Of a stretch of 64,000 bases of DNA, positions 8,380 through 15,913 are shown piece after piece. Origin of the DNA: Anaerocolumna jejuensis DSM 15929 (lineage in GTDB: Bacteria > Bacillota > Clostridia > Lachnospirales > Lachnospiraceae). The DNA lies in NCBI RefSeq assembly GCF_900142215.1, contig NZ_FRAC01000029.1:1-64000 (forward strand), written 5' to 3'. The position numbers and the translations under genes were made by a program. Every line of letters starts with the position of its first letter. Position 1 is the stretch's first letter. Under the pieces are notes generated by a model. That model did no database searches and had not been told where the DNA came from. It saw nothing but the letters and a program-made list of their open reading frames with translations.

Positions 8380-8634
8380 ATGGATTGGAGTTCCAAGATA
8401 AAAGATGTTTCGACAAGGAATGATTTTATAAAATTTATTGAAGAATTGAGCTTAGATTATTCAAAAAATAATGAAGAATGGGAAAATAAAGATCTAAATT
8501 CGTATTTTGAAGCTATAGCATCATGGAGTGAAGATATGGAAGGCTATTACACTAATGTGAAACTTGACCTTCCAAATAATATTAATTGGGAATTTATGGC
8601 CATGTTATTATATATAGGAAAAATTTATGAATAG
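8380..8634 (+). CDS. DUF7660-like small protein
   Basis: An 84-residue protein starting at ATG 8380 after TTGGAGG. The sequence FIKFIEELSLDY, then EEWENKDLNSYFEAIASW, a D-M-E-G-Y-Y turn and the ending WEFMAMLLYIGKIYE fit the small DUF7660 pattern (W-E-N, L-x-x-Y-L/F-E-A, W-x-x-D, A-x-x-L-x-x-G-x-x-Y-E). The family has no known activity but occurs in polymorphic-toxin immunity clusters. The C-terminal GKIYE appears complete. Confidence 0.6.
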   Translation: MDWSSKIKDVSTRNDFIKFIEELSLDYSKNNEEWENKDLNSYFEAIASWSEDMEGYYTNVKLDLPNNINWEFMAMLLYIGKIYE

Positions 8635-8642
8635 GGATAGAA

Positions 8643-8696
8643 AAAGAGTTGATAGTTGGTGATAAAATCCTAATCCTAGTTATAGAAAGGATAACT
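8643..8696 (+). pseudogene. Second copy of the toxin tail remnant
   Basis: The DNA is very similar to 6475-6535. Allowing one missing base it reads VGDKIPNPSYRKDN. The stop codon is altered and the sequence runs directly into the next gene. It marks a second toxin whose body was lost. Confidence 0.45.
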
Positions 8697-9119
8697 ATGC
8701 TAGAGGAAAATTTAAAAGTAAAAATTGCAAATGAAAAGAAAGAGATTTGTGAATTCGACTTAGTTCTATATGAAGGACACCCCGATAATAATGATTATAT
8801 AAAGTTAGTGCTTCAGCAAAAAGAACAAGCTATTACGTTTAGTGCAGATAATTATTTTAAGGCACTAGAAAAGTTAAGAAGATATTTAGAAGACAGGAAT
8901 CAGAAAATACTTTGTAAAGGCAGTAATGAAAATGTATATCCATCTGCAATGCAGCTAGATATGGGAGCTGGACGTAATGCATATTCATTAACATTAGGAA
9001 AACAAGCTAAATTTGCTGATGTAGTTGATATATTTGATGAAAGTAATTTTGACAGTTGTGTATCTTGTGATAAACAAAAGGATTTTTTTGAAAAATGGAT
9101 AGAAAGCCTAAATAAATAA
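8697..9119 (+). CDS. Candidate immunity protein
   Basis: A 140-residue protein from ATG 8697 with GAAAGGA upstream; a longer frame from 8649 would translate the toxin tail remnant and is rejected. Characteristic segments are SAMQLDMGAGRNAYSLTLGK and a following VVDIFDES, a pattern I have seen in unnamed Firmicutes proteins near toxins. The fold appears alpha/beta with an acidic surface. It sits exactly where the immunity partner of the lost toxin would be. Confidence 0.5.
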   Translation: MLEENLKVKIANEKKEICEFDLVLYEGHPDNNDYIKLVLQQKEQAITFSADNYFKALEKLRRYLEDRNQKILCKGSNENVYPSAMQLDMGAGRNAYSLTLGKQAKFADVVDIFDESNFDSCVSCDKQKDFFEKWIESLNK

Positions 9120-9202
9120 TAAATAAATAATATAAGAGGGCATTAGTTAAATCCAAAATCTCAAATTTTATGTAAAATACGAAAGAAGTAACTGGAGATT
9201 AA

Positions 9203-9697
9203 ATGAATATTAAAGAAATGATACTTGAATTTAAGAAACATAAAAATTTCGAGGTTAAAGATCCCTGTGGTTATCCAACACTTAATAACGGGCACATATT
9301 ACCGGATGATATGAAAGAATTTTATAGTAGATGCGGCGGGATAATTTGTTATATTGAAGATGGAGGTTTCCCTATTGAAATATTATCTCCAATTATTGTA
9401 AAGCAGGCTAATCCTTCATTGCTGGGAAAGGAGTATGAGGAAGATATCTCATCTTCCTGGTATCTAATTGCAGATGCTGAAGATGGGAATTACATTTCAA
9501 TAGATTGTAATTCATCTAGACTTGGCAGATGCTATGAAAGCTTTCAGTATAGTCATGCTGTTGCAGGAAATTGCCCCATTATCGCTTTGACATTTACCGA
9601 ATTATTAAATAATATATTTAGTTATAAAGGAGATTATTTTTTCTGGAAAGATAATTCAAACTTTATAGTACATGGAGATGCTTATAATGCTGATTAA
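9203..9697 (+). CDS. SMI1/KNR4 (SUKH, YrhA-like) immunity protein
   Basis: A 164-residue soluble protein with CTGGAGA before the ATG. The SUKH signature is clear: LPDDMKEFYSRCGGI (residues 33-47), then the PIEILSP strand, WYLIADAEDGNYISIDC (residues 86-102) and a C-terminal SFTELL-like helix (LTFTELLNNIF). SUKH proteins protect against nuclease-type toxin tips. It is the last member of the island and ends before a strong bidirectional terminator. Confidence 0.75.
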   Translation: MNIKEMILEFKKHKNFEVKDPCGYPTLNNGHILPDDMKEFYSRCGGIICYIEDGGFPIEILSPIIVKQANPSLLGKEYEEDISSSWYLIADAEDGNYISIDCNSSRLGRCYESFQYSHAVAGNCPIIALTFTELLNNIFSYKGDYFFWKDNSNFIVHGDAYNAD

Positions 9698-9728
9698 GTA
9701 ATTATTGACCATTTTCTTGCCATGCTAA

Positions 9729-9774
9729 AAAACAGCCTTAATGGTTTTATTAATGTAAACCATTAAGGCTGTTT
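9729..9774. terminator. Bidirectional terminator
   Basis: AAACAGCCTTAATGGTTT and AAACCATTAAGGCTGTTT form an 18-bp perfect stem. It separates the accessory island (plus strand) from degV (minus strand) and can serve both. Confidence 0.8.
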
Positions 9775-9799
9775 GATGATCTGATATTTTCTGATTTAA

Positions 9800-10642
9800 T
9801 CATTTTTTAAAATAAGCAAAGCCGCAAACACCGGGACCGGCATGAGTTCCAACAACAGAGCCAATGGGACTTTCAATATATTCATGGAGGTTGAGGGTAT
9901 CCTTGGAATACTGAATAAAGGCAGCCATATTATCCTTTTTTGCCGAATAGCCAATGCAGATTTCTTCCGTATTGTCAATGCCCTTATCCTGCTTGATCAG
10001 CTCTGTAAGCTTGTTATAGCCTCCTGCCATGCCTCTTGCTCTGGCAGCAAGGTTTACAACTCCATCCTTAACCTCAATAATCGGCTTGATGTTTAATAAT
10101 CCGCCTGCAAAAGCACTCATACCGGATAAACGTCCGCCCTTTTTCAGGTATTCAAGACTTTCAAGCAGAGCAAAGAGCTGAATTCTAGTTTTGGCTTCTT
10201 CAAGCTTTTCTATGATTACCTCTGCAGCTAAATCCTGTTTTTTTAATGCGATAGCTTTTCTGACAAGGAGCTGAAGGCCAAGAGTAACGGTCAGGCTGTC
10301 AATTATATGGATATCTGCATATTCCGTCATGTCTTTTGCAATAAGGGCACTTTGATAGGTACCGCTTAGCTTGGAGGAAATAGTTATAACGATTGCCGTG
10401 TCACCATTGGCCTTTGCCTCTTCAAAATAAGGCAGAAACTGTTCCGGCGCCGGCTGGCTGGTAGTGGGAAGATTCTTTGATAAAACAAGCATTTCGTAAA
10501 ACTGCTCATTTGTAATATCCAGACCGTCAAAATATTCTCTGTCATCGAATATTACACGTAAAGGAACAAGAGTAATATCCAATTTCTTAGCAAGCTCGAT
10601 GCTGATATCGGAAGTGGAATCTGTAATTATTTTTATACTCAT
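9800..10642 (-). CDS. DegV-family fatty-acid-binding protein (FakB-like)
   Basis: A 280-residue cytosolic protein with the full DegV layout: IITDSTSDI at the N-terminus, TSQPAPEQF (residues 60-68), the SSKLSGTYQSA ligand loop (around residues 88-98), and the C-terminal GPGVCGFAYF signature. DegV/FakB proteins hold a fatty acid so that FakA can phosphorylate it for phospholipid synthesis. The start overlaps the stop of the upstream MarR gene by ATGA, so the two are translationally coupled. No fakA is present in the window. Confidence 0.85.
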   Translation of the reverse strand: MSIKIITDSTSDISIELAKKLDITLVPLRVIFDDREYFDGLDITNEQFYEMLVLSKNLPTTSQPAPEQFLPYFEEAKANGDTAIVITISSKLSGTYQSALIAKDMTEYADIHIIDSLTVTLGLQLLVRKAIALKKQDLAAEVIIEKLEEAKTRIQLFALLESLEYLKKGGRLSGMSAFAGGLLNIKPIIEVKDGVVNLAARARGMAGGYNKLTELIKQDKGIDNTEEICIGYSAKKDNMAAFIQYSKDTLNLHEYIESPIGSVVGTHAGPGVCGFAYFKK

Positions 10643-11121
10643 AGGTCCTCCTTTGGACTGGTGGTATTTCTATTTTGAAAAGTATGAAAAAACTCATGCA
10701 GAGTGGAGAGTGCAGTGGATAGTGTTTTTAGCTCGTCTTCTTTGAGCCTGGCGGAAATTCCCTCAACAAGATTCTGATGAAATGTCCGGTGGCAGCTATA
10801 AGCCTTCTCTCCTAATGGAGTGAGGCAAAGTCTTACATACCGCTTATCCTTGGAAAGCTTTTGCCGTATAAGATATCCCTTACTTTCCAGAGTCTTTACG
10901 GAAGTGGTAAGAGTACTGGCAGTCACATTAAGCTTCGCAGCAATTTCGCTCATAGAATACAAGCCTTCAGTATTCCCATCATTAACAGCTTCTATTACAT
11001 GCATCTCATGAACGGACAGATTCTTAAAATCCCCCCTGGCTAAATCAGCTTCTTCCAGACGCAGTATATCGTGAAATACTTCAACCAGAAAGGTATTGAT
11101 TGTTTCCTTGTATTGCTCCAT
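10639..11121 (-). CDS. MarR-family regulator, FabT/FabR-like
   Basis: A 160-residue winged-helix regulator starting at 11121 after GAAAGGAAG; a frame from 11172 lacks a ribosome site. The segment LSVHEMHVIEAV, the recognition helix region TASTLTTSVKTLESKGYL, the wing KDKRYVRLCLTPLGEKAY and the FHQNLVEGI dimer helix closely follow FabT, the repressor of fatty-acid synthesis in Firmicutes. The coupled gene is a FakB-like fatty-acid carrier, which supports a lipid role. Two TTTGA-N3-TCAAA sites upstream suggest autoregulation. The exact target set cannot be told from this window. Confidence 0.75.
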   Translation of the reverse strand: MEQYKETINTFLVEVFHDILRLEEADLARGDFKNLSVHEMHVIEAVNDGNTEGLYSMSEIAAKLNVTASTLTTSVKTLESKGYLIRQKLSKDKRYVRLCLTPLGEKAYSCHRTFHQNLVEGISARLKEDELKTLSTALSTLHEFFHTFQNRNTTSPKEDL

Positions 11122-11157
11122 AGGCTTCCTTTCAGTGTAAATATATTTATTATAAAA

Positions 11158-11176
11158 TACTTTGAATATCAAAGTA
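11158..11176. promoter_or_regulatory. FabT-type operator, site 1
   Basis: TACTTTGAATATCAAAGTA is a perfect inverted repeat (8-bp arms, 3-nt centre) 37 bases upstream of the marR start. It fits the TTTGA-N3-TCAAA box known for FabT, so autoregulation of marR-degV is likely. Confidence 0.65.
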
Positions 11177-11215
11177 ATCTCATTGTAGCAAAGGGATATT
11201 GCTTTGTCAATAATA

Positions 11216-11232
11216 ATTTGATGTTCAAAGTA
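11216..11232. promoter_or_regulatory. FabT-type operator, site 2
   Basis: TTTGATGTTCAAA with flanking AT repeats the same half-sites, about 58 bases from site 1. It lies between marR and rhaB and could also touch transcription to the right. Confidence 0.5.
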
Positions 11233-11248
11233 TTTTATATAACTGCAA

Positions 11249-11283
11249 ATAAGGACGTAAAACTTCCCAAATTACGTCCTTAT
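11249..11283 (+). promoter_or_regulatory. 12-bp perfect inverted repeat upstream of rhaB
   Basis: ATAAGGACGTAA and TTACGTCCTTAT flank an 11-nt centre, 90 bases before rhaB. No T-run follows, so it is more likely an operator or a leader hairpin than a terminator. Confidence 0.5.
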
Positions 11284-11372
11284 ACAAAAGAAAAAATAAC
11301 GATATAATTATGTTGTATTAGATAGAAGATTAAAAAAATGCCTGTTTTACCGGAGAGTGAAAGGAGAATGTT

Positions 11373-12791
11373 GTGCAAAATTACTATTTGGCGGTGGATA
11401 TTGGGGCATCGGGCGGCAGACATATATTAGGTTCCATTTATAATGGTAAGCTTCAACTGGAGGAAATTTACCGCTTTGAAAACGGTTTGACAGAAAAAGA
11501 CGGACATCTTTGCTGGGACCTTGAGATTCTGTTCTTAGAGATTCAAAAGGGTATGAAAAAGTGTAAGGAAGCAGGGAAAATACCTGCCAGCATGGGAGTA
11601 GATACCTGGGGTGTCGATTTCGTATTGCTAGACAAGGAAGATAAGGTCCTGGGAGCTGCGGTAGGGTACCGGGATAAACGTACCGATGGTATGGACGCTG
11701 AGGTGTACGGGATTATTGAAGAAAAACAGCTTTATAACCGTACCGGCATACAAAAGCAGATATTTAACACCATCTATCAGTTAATGGCAGTGGAAAGGAC
11801 GGAGCCGGATATCCTTCAAAGGGCAGCAAGCCTTCTTATGATACCGGATTATTTTCACTTTCTCTTAACCGGCAGGAAGGTGCAGGAATACACCAATGCA
11901 ACCACCACACAGCTGGTGAATCCAATAACAAAGGATTGGGATTATGCCCTGCTTGACAAGCTTGGTACAAAAAATGAAATTTTTCAAAAGATTACCATGC
12001 CCGGAACCTCTCTTGGGCATTTAAGCAGGGAAATCAGCCGGGAGGTTGGTTTTGACTGTGAAGTGGTACTGCCGGGTACCCATGATACGGCCTCAGCAGT
12101 TCTGGCAGTACCTGCCTGTGATGATGACTATGTGTATATCAGCTCCGGTACCTGGTCTCTTATGGGAATTGAGAGAATGGAGGCGGATTGCAGGGAAGAG
12201 AGCCGTCTTGCCAACTTTACCAACGAAGGCGGTTATGCATACCGGTTCCGCTATCTTAAGAACATAATGGGCTTGTGGATGATTCAGTCTGTGCGACATG
12301 AACTGGATGATCAGTATTCCTTTGCAGAGCTTTGCAGTATGGCAGAGAAAAACAGTTCCTTTTCCTCCATTGTGGATGTGAATGACCAGGTGTTTTTATC
12401 GCCGGAGAATATGAGCCAGGCCATTAAGGATTATCTGGAAGGAACCGGACAAAAGACTCCTGAATCCGTAGGAGAGCTTGCCGCCTGTGTTTACAACAGC
12501 CTGGCAAAGTGCTATGGGGAAGCGGTAGAGGAGATCGAAAGACTGACAGGAAGGACATTTAAGCGAATTCACATTGTCGGAGGCGGTTCCAATGCCGATT
12601 ATTTGAACCAGCTTACGGCGGATTATACTGGAAAAGAGGTATGTGCAGGACCGGGGGAAGCTACGGCTCTTGGAAATATTCTTGCTCAGATGCTAAAGGC
12701 AGGAAATTTTGCATCCATAACGGAAGCCAGAAACTGTGTATATGACTCCTTTGGAGTGAGGGTATTTAAAAACAGAAAGGAAGGAAAATAA
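11373..12791 (+). CDS. rhaB: L-rhamnulokinase
   Basis: A 472-residue FGGY-family sugar kinase that phosphorylates L-rhamnulose to rhamnulose-1-phosphate with ATP. The start is GTG 11373 after AAAGGAGA. The first phosphate motif is DIGASGGRHILG (residues 8-19), the substrate region includes GVDTWGVDFVLLD (residues 78-90), and the second ATP segment is HIVGGGSNADYLNQLTADY (around residues 393-411). Length is normal for RhaB. It is followed one base later by rhaA, so the two form one transcription unit ending at the 14.15-kb terminator. It supplies the aldolase of the microcompartment operon just downstream. Confidence 0.92.
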   Translation: MQNYYLAVDIGASGGRHILGSIYNGKLQLEEIYRFENGLTEKDGHLCWDLEILFLEIQKGMKKCKEAGKIPASMGVDTWGVDFVLLDKEDKVLGAAVGYRDKRTDGMDAEVYGIIEEKQLYNRTGIQKQIFNTIYQLMAVERTEPDILQRAASLLMIPDYFHFLLTGRKVQEYTNATTTQLVNPITKDWDYALLDKLGTKNEIFQKITMPGTSLGHLSREISREVGFDCEVVLPGTHDTASAVLAVPACDDDYVYISSGTWSLMGIERMEADCREESRLANFTNEGGYAYRFRYLKNIMGLWMIQSVRHELDDQYSFAELCSMAEKNSSFSSIVDVNDQVFLSPENMSQAIKDYLEGTGQKTPESVGELAACVYNSLAKCYGEAVEEIERLTGRTFKRIHIVGGGSNADYLNQLTADYTGKEVCAGPGEATALGNILAQMLKAGNFASITEARNCVYDSFGVRVFKNRKEGK

Positions 12792-12792
12792 T

Positions 12793-14046
12793 ATGACAAC
12801 AAAACAAAGATATGAATCAGCAAAAGAAATCTATAAAAAAATAGGTGTAGATACCGATGAAGCCATCAGCAAGATAAGGAAGACATCCATTTCCATGCAT
12901 TGCTGGCAGGGAGATGATGTAGGAGGCTTTGAAGGAGCAGGGCAGCTCTCCGGTGGTATCCAGGCAACAGGAAACTATCCCGGAAAGGCAAGAACTCCGG
13001 AAGAATTAATGGCTGATATTGATAAGGCCTTAAGCCTGGTTCCTGGTAAACACCGTATTAACCTTCATGCCAGTTATGCCATTTTTGAGCCGGGAGAAAA
13101 GGTTGACAGGGATAAGCTGGAGCCAAAGCACTTTGCCAGGTGGGTGGAATTTGCCAAGGAAAGAGGTCTTGGACTGGATTTTAATCCCACCTATTTTGCA
13201 CATCCCAAGGCAGAAGGACTGACCCTTTCCAGCGAAAAGGAAGAGATTCGCAAGTTTTGGATTGATCATGGCAAGGCCTGCGTCCGTATTGCGGAATACT
13301 TTGCAACAGAACTTGGAACCCACTGCCTTTTAAATATCTGGATACCAGATGGATTTAAGGATATTCCTGCCGACAGGCTGGGACCCAGAGCAAGATTAAA
13401 GGACTCCCTGGACCAGATTACGTCTGTAGAATACGACAAGTCCAAGGTGTACATTGCTGTAGAATCCAAAGTCTTCGGCATTGGACTGGAAGCCTGCACT
13501 GTAGGTTCCCATGAGTTCTATATGAATTATGCCGCTAAGAATGACCTTCTCTGCCTGCTTGACAATGGGCATTACCATCCTACAGAAGTAGTATCAGATA
13601 AGATTCCCTCCATGCTGTTGTTTTCTGATAAATTAGCCCTCCATGTTACAAGGCCCATAAGATGGGACAGTGACCATGTGGTGCTCTTTGATGATGAAAC
13701 CAAAGAAATTGCAAAGGAAATTGTCCGCTGCAATGCTCTTGACAGAGTGTTGATTGGATTGGATTTCTTCGATGCAAGCATTAACCGTATCTCCGCCTGG
13801 GTAGTGGGCATGAGAAATATGATAAAGGCTCTTTTGTATGCGGCTCTCCAGCCCGCTGAAAAGCTGGCAGGTTTGCAGAATGAAAGAAGCTTCACAGAGC
13901 TTATGATGCTGATGGAAGAACTAAAATCCTATCCCTTCGGAGATGTATGGGATTATTACTGTGAATTAAATGAAGTACCGGAAAGGGAAGAATGGTTTAC
14001 CACCGTATCCGATTATGAGAAAGATGTATTATCAAATAGAAAGTAA
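12793..14046 (+). CDS. rhaA: L-rhamnose isomerase
   Basis: A 417-residue cytosolic TIM-barrel enzyme converting L-rhamnose to L-rhamnulose with divalent metal. Family landmarks are SMHCWQGDDVGGFE (residues 33-46), GLDFNPTYFAHPKA, LNIWIPDGFKDIPADR, a metal-site segment LDNGHYHPTE (residues 256-265) and the DSDHVVLFDDE region. Length matches RhaA. It is read with rhaB and has AAGGAAAATAAT before the ATG. No rhamnulose-1-phosphate aldolase of the RhaD type or rhamnose mutarotase is nearby, so the class II aldolase at 14419 probably completes the pathway. Confidence 0.95.
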   Translation: MTTKQRYESAKEIYKKIGVDTDEAISKIRKTSISMHCWQGDDVGGFEGAGQLSGGIQATGNYPGKARTPEELMADIDKALSLVPGKHRINLHASYAIFEPGEKVDRDKLEPKHFARWVEFAKERGLGLDFNPTYFAHPKAEGLTLSSEKEEIRKFWIDHGKACVRIAEYFATELGTHCLLNIWIPDGFKDIPADRLGPRARLKDSLDQITSVEYDKSKVYIAVESKVFGIGLEACTVGSHEFYMNYAAKNDLLCLLDNGHYHPTEVVSDKIPSMLLFSDKLALHVTRPIRWDSDHVVLFDDETKEIAKEIVRCNALDRVLIGLDFFDASINRISAWVVGMRNMIKALLYAALQPAEKLAGLQNERSFTELMMLMEELKSYPFGDVWDYYCELNEVPEREEWFTTVSDYEKDVLSNRK

Positions 14047-14144
14047 GTTCTTACAGAAGCTTATAAGGACTCTGGTGTAATGGAAATTATATATAAAGAG
14101 TGCAAAAAGAGTTCACCATATACTGGTTTTACAGACAGAAAAAG

Positions 14145-14210
14145 CCTCAGGCCTCTTTCATTAAGACGGTTTTCAGCCGGTATCTTAGTAGAAAGCCCCG
14201 AGGTTTTTTT
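14145..14210 (+). terminator. Terminator after rhaBA
   Basis: A long imperfect hairpin: CCTCAGGCCTCTTTC pairs with GAAAGCCCCGAGG, with inner TAAGA/TCTTA and CGG/CCG pairs, followed by seven Ts. It separates rhaBA from the microcompartment operon. Confidence 0.7.
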
Positions 14211-14281
14211 ATTTAAATGCTTCCTAGCACATTGACCTTGACTTATGGCATCCGAATCATACATGCAAAGCAAACACAAAA

Positions 14282-14391
14282 CAAATAAACCAAAAGTAAA
14301 GACAAATAAATATATCATTTTTAAGCATAATCTATTGACTGATAAGTGCTTTCGTGGTAAGATACAGACAAATAAACATAAAACAAATAAA
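14282..14391 (+). promoter_or_regulatory. Promoter of the microcompartment operon with CAAATAAA repeats
   Basis: TTGACT (14335-14340), a 17-base spacer and TAAGAT (14358-14363) make a good sigma-A promoter. Four copies of CAAATAAA lie around it, at 14282, 14303, 14369 and 14384; the upstream pair is spaced 21 bases, two helical turns. DeoR-family regulators often bind CAAA-rich repeats, and a DeoR regulator gene lies at 23208, so these are likely operators. The rest of 14047-14418 holds only the terminator and AT-rich leader. Confidence 0.65.
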
Positions 14392-14418
14392 AACAACATA
14401 ATAAAAGGAGACTGAATT

Positions 14419-15216
14419 ATGATATCAGAGTACGAAATCAAAAAGGAAATATGCGAAATCGGTAAAAGGATTTACAACAGGGGCATGGTTGCTGCCAATG
14501 ACGGTAACATATCCGTTAAATTAAGCGACAATGAATTTCTATGTACACCCACCGGTGTAAGCAAAGGCTTTATGACACCGGAATACATATGTAAGGTTGA
14601 TAAAGAGGGAAAGGTACTCCAGGCAAACGGCAGCTTTAAACCCTCCTCTGAAATAAAGATGCATATGCGCGTATACAAGGAAAGACCCGATGTAAATTCC
14701 GTTGTACATGCACATCCCATGTATGCAACCGGCTTTGCCATTGCGGGAATTCCTTTGACACAGCCCATCATGCCGGAAGCAGTTATCAGCCTTGGCTGTG
14801 TACCGATTGCAGAGTACGGTACTCCTTCTACAGAAGAAATTCCTAATGCCGTATCCAAATATCTTCCCTATTATGATGCCGTATTACTGGAAAACCACGG
14901 AGCATTGACCTATAGCGATTCTTTGCTGAATGCTTATCACAAGATGGAATCCGTTGAGTTCTATGCAAAGCTTTTATATATTTCAAAACAGCTGGGCGGA
15001 CCCCAGGAATTAAACGATGCTCAGGTACAGAGATTATATGAAATCCGCAGACAGTTCGGAATGACAGGAAAGCATCCTGCCGACCTTTGCCAGAACAACA
15101 AGGACGGAAAGGCAAGCTGCCATGGCTGCAACAGCAAAAATGCATCAGAACAGGATTCCACCCAGCTGGTAGCTGAAATCACGAAAAAAGTAATGGAGCA
15201 GTTAGGACTGAAATAA
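14419..15216 (+). CDS. fucA: Class II aldolase (L-fuculose/rhamnulose-1-phosphate aldolase) with encapsulation peptide
   Basis: A 265-residue Zn-dependent class II aldolase that splits the deoxyketose 1-phosphate into DHAP and L-lactaldehyde. The N-terminal 215 residues carry the family motifs: NDGNISVKL (residues 28-36), PSSEIKMHM, the metal ligands in VVHAHPMYATGFA (residues 95-107) and ENHGALTYS (residues 159-167). A Cys-rich linker (CQNNKDGKASCHGC) then leads to a C-terminal amphipathic helix, TQLVAEITKKVMEQLGLK, which has the form of an encapsulation peptide. That places the enzyme in the microcompartment, where lactaldehyde would be released. It is first in the operon, with AAAGGAG before the ATG. 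Confidence 0.9.
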   Translation: MISEYEIKKEICEIGKRIYNRGMVAANDGNISVKLSDNEFLCTPTGVSKGFMTPEYICKVDKEGKVLQANGSFKPSSEIKMHMRVYKERPDVNSVVHAHPMYATGFAIAGIPLTQPIMPEAVISLGCVPIAEYGTPSTEEIPNAVSKYLPYYDAVLLENHGALTYSDSLLNAYHKMESVEFYAKLLYISKQLGGPQELNDAQVQRLYEIRRQFGMTGKHPADLCQNNKDGKASCHGCNSKNASEQDSTQLVAEITKKVMEQLGLK

Positions 15217-15238
15217 TCCCTGAAGGTGGTTAAGCAGT

Positions 15239-15913
15239 ATGGAATTGAAAGAAGGCAGAGAAAGCAATCCCGTGGGCAGTATATACCGGGAGCTTGCAGA
15301 GGTGGAAGACAGACTGAAAGAATTCACTGCTTCTGTAAACGACAGCCAGTTAAATGAAATTCTGACAGAAGCTCAAATAAAGCTTGATACGGCCAGACTG
15401 CATATAGTGGAAGCGGCTGTGAGGACAGCTTTAAAAGATACTTCCCTGTCTGACTCCCTTATAGAAAACCGGCAGGATAAGAAGCTCTTTCCGGATAATA
15501 TCTCCCTCAAACAGGCTTTATGGCTGACGGAACAGCTAAAAGAAGAAGCGGAAAGATTGGGAATGGCAGTGGTAATTGCTATAGCGGATAAAGCCGCCAG
15601 GCCCATTACGGTCCAGTCCATGGAGGAAGCTTATATTGCAAGCTTTGATATAGCTCTTAACAAGGCATTTACCAGCGCTGCCCTGAAAATGTCCACCTCA
15701 GAGTTAAAGAGTCTGAGCCAGCCCGGCAAAGAGCTCTATGGGATACAAAATACAAATGAAGGTAAAATTGTGATATTCGGAGGCGGGGAACCCCTTATTT
15801 ATAAGGATACCCTCCTTGGCGGCCTGGGCGTAAGCGGAGGGACGGAAAGTCAGGATTCTGCCCTTGCGGCTTACGGAAAAGAAAAATTAAAGGAGGCTTT
15901 TTCGTGGATTTAA
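15239..15913 (+). CDS. DUF336/GlcG (PduO C-terminal-like) protein
   Basis: A 224-residue protein. Residues from about 88 onward match the DUF336/GlcG/HbpS domain: LTEQLKEEAERLGMAVVIAI, ADKAARPITVQSMEEAYIAS, the ALNKAFTSAA helix, and the glycine-rich GGGEPLIYKDTLLGGLGVSG loop. This domain also forms the C-terminal, heme-binding part of PduO and is common in glycyl-radical microcompartment loci, where its role is not settled. The N-terminal 70 residues are helical and could mediate binding or targeting. The gene overlaps pduP by 10 bases. Confidence 0.8.
   Translation: MELKEGRESNPVGSIYRELAEVEDRLKEFTASVNDSQLNEILTEAQIKLDTARLHIVEAAVRTALKDTSLSDSLIENRQDKKLFPDNISLKQALWLTEQLKEEAERLGMAVVIAIADKAARPITVQSMEEAYIASFDIALNKAFTSAALKMSTSELKSLSQPGKELYGIQNTNEGKIVIFGGGEPLIYKDTLLGGLGVSGGTESQDSALAAYGKEKLKEAFSWI

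Noticed and set aside
14335..14363. cre site in the spacer of the compartment promoter (GTGCTTTCG)
   Set aside because: Only one half resembles a cre site; too many mismatches in the other half.
14061..14441. Minus-strand frame of 126 codons between rhaA and fucA
   Set aside because: It covers the terminator, the promoter and the CAAATAAA repeats, has no ribosome site and no protein-like sequence.
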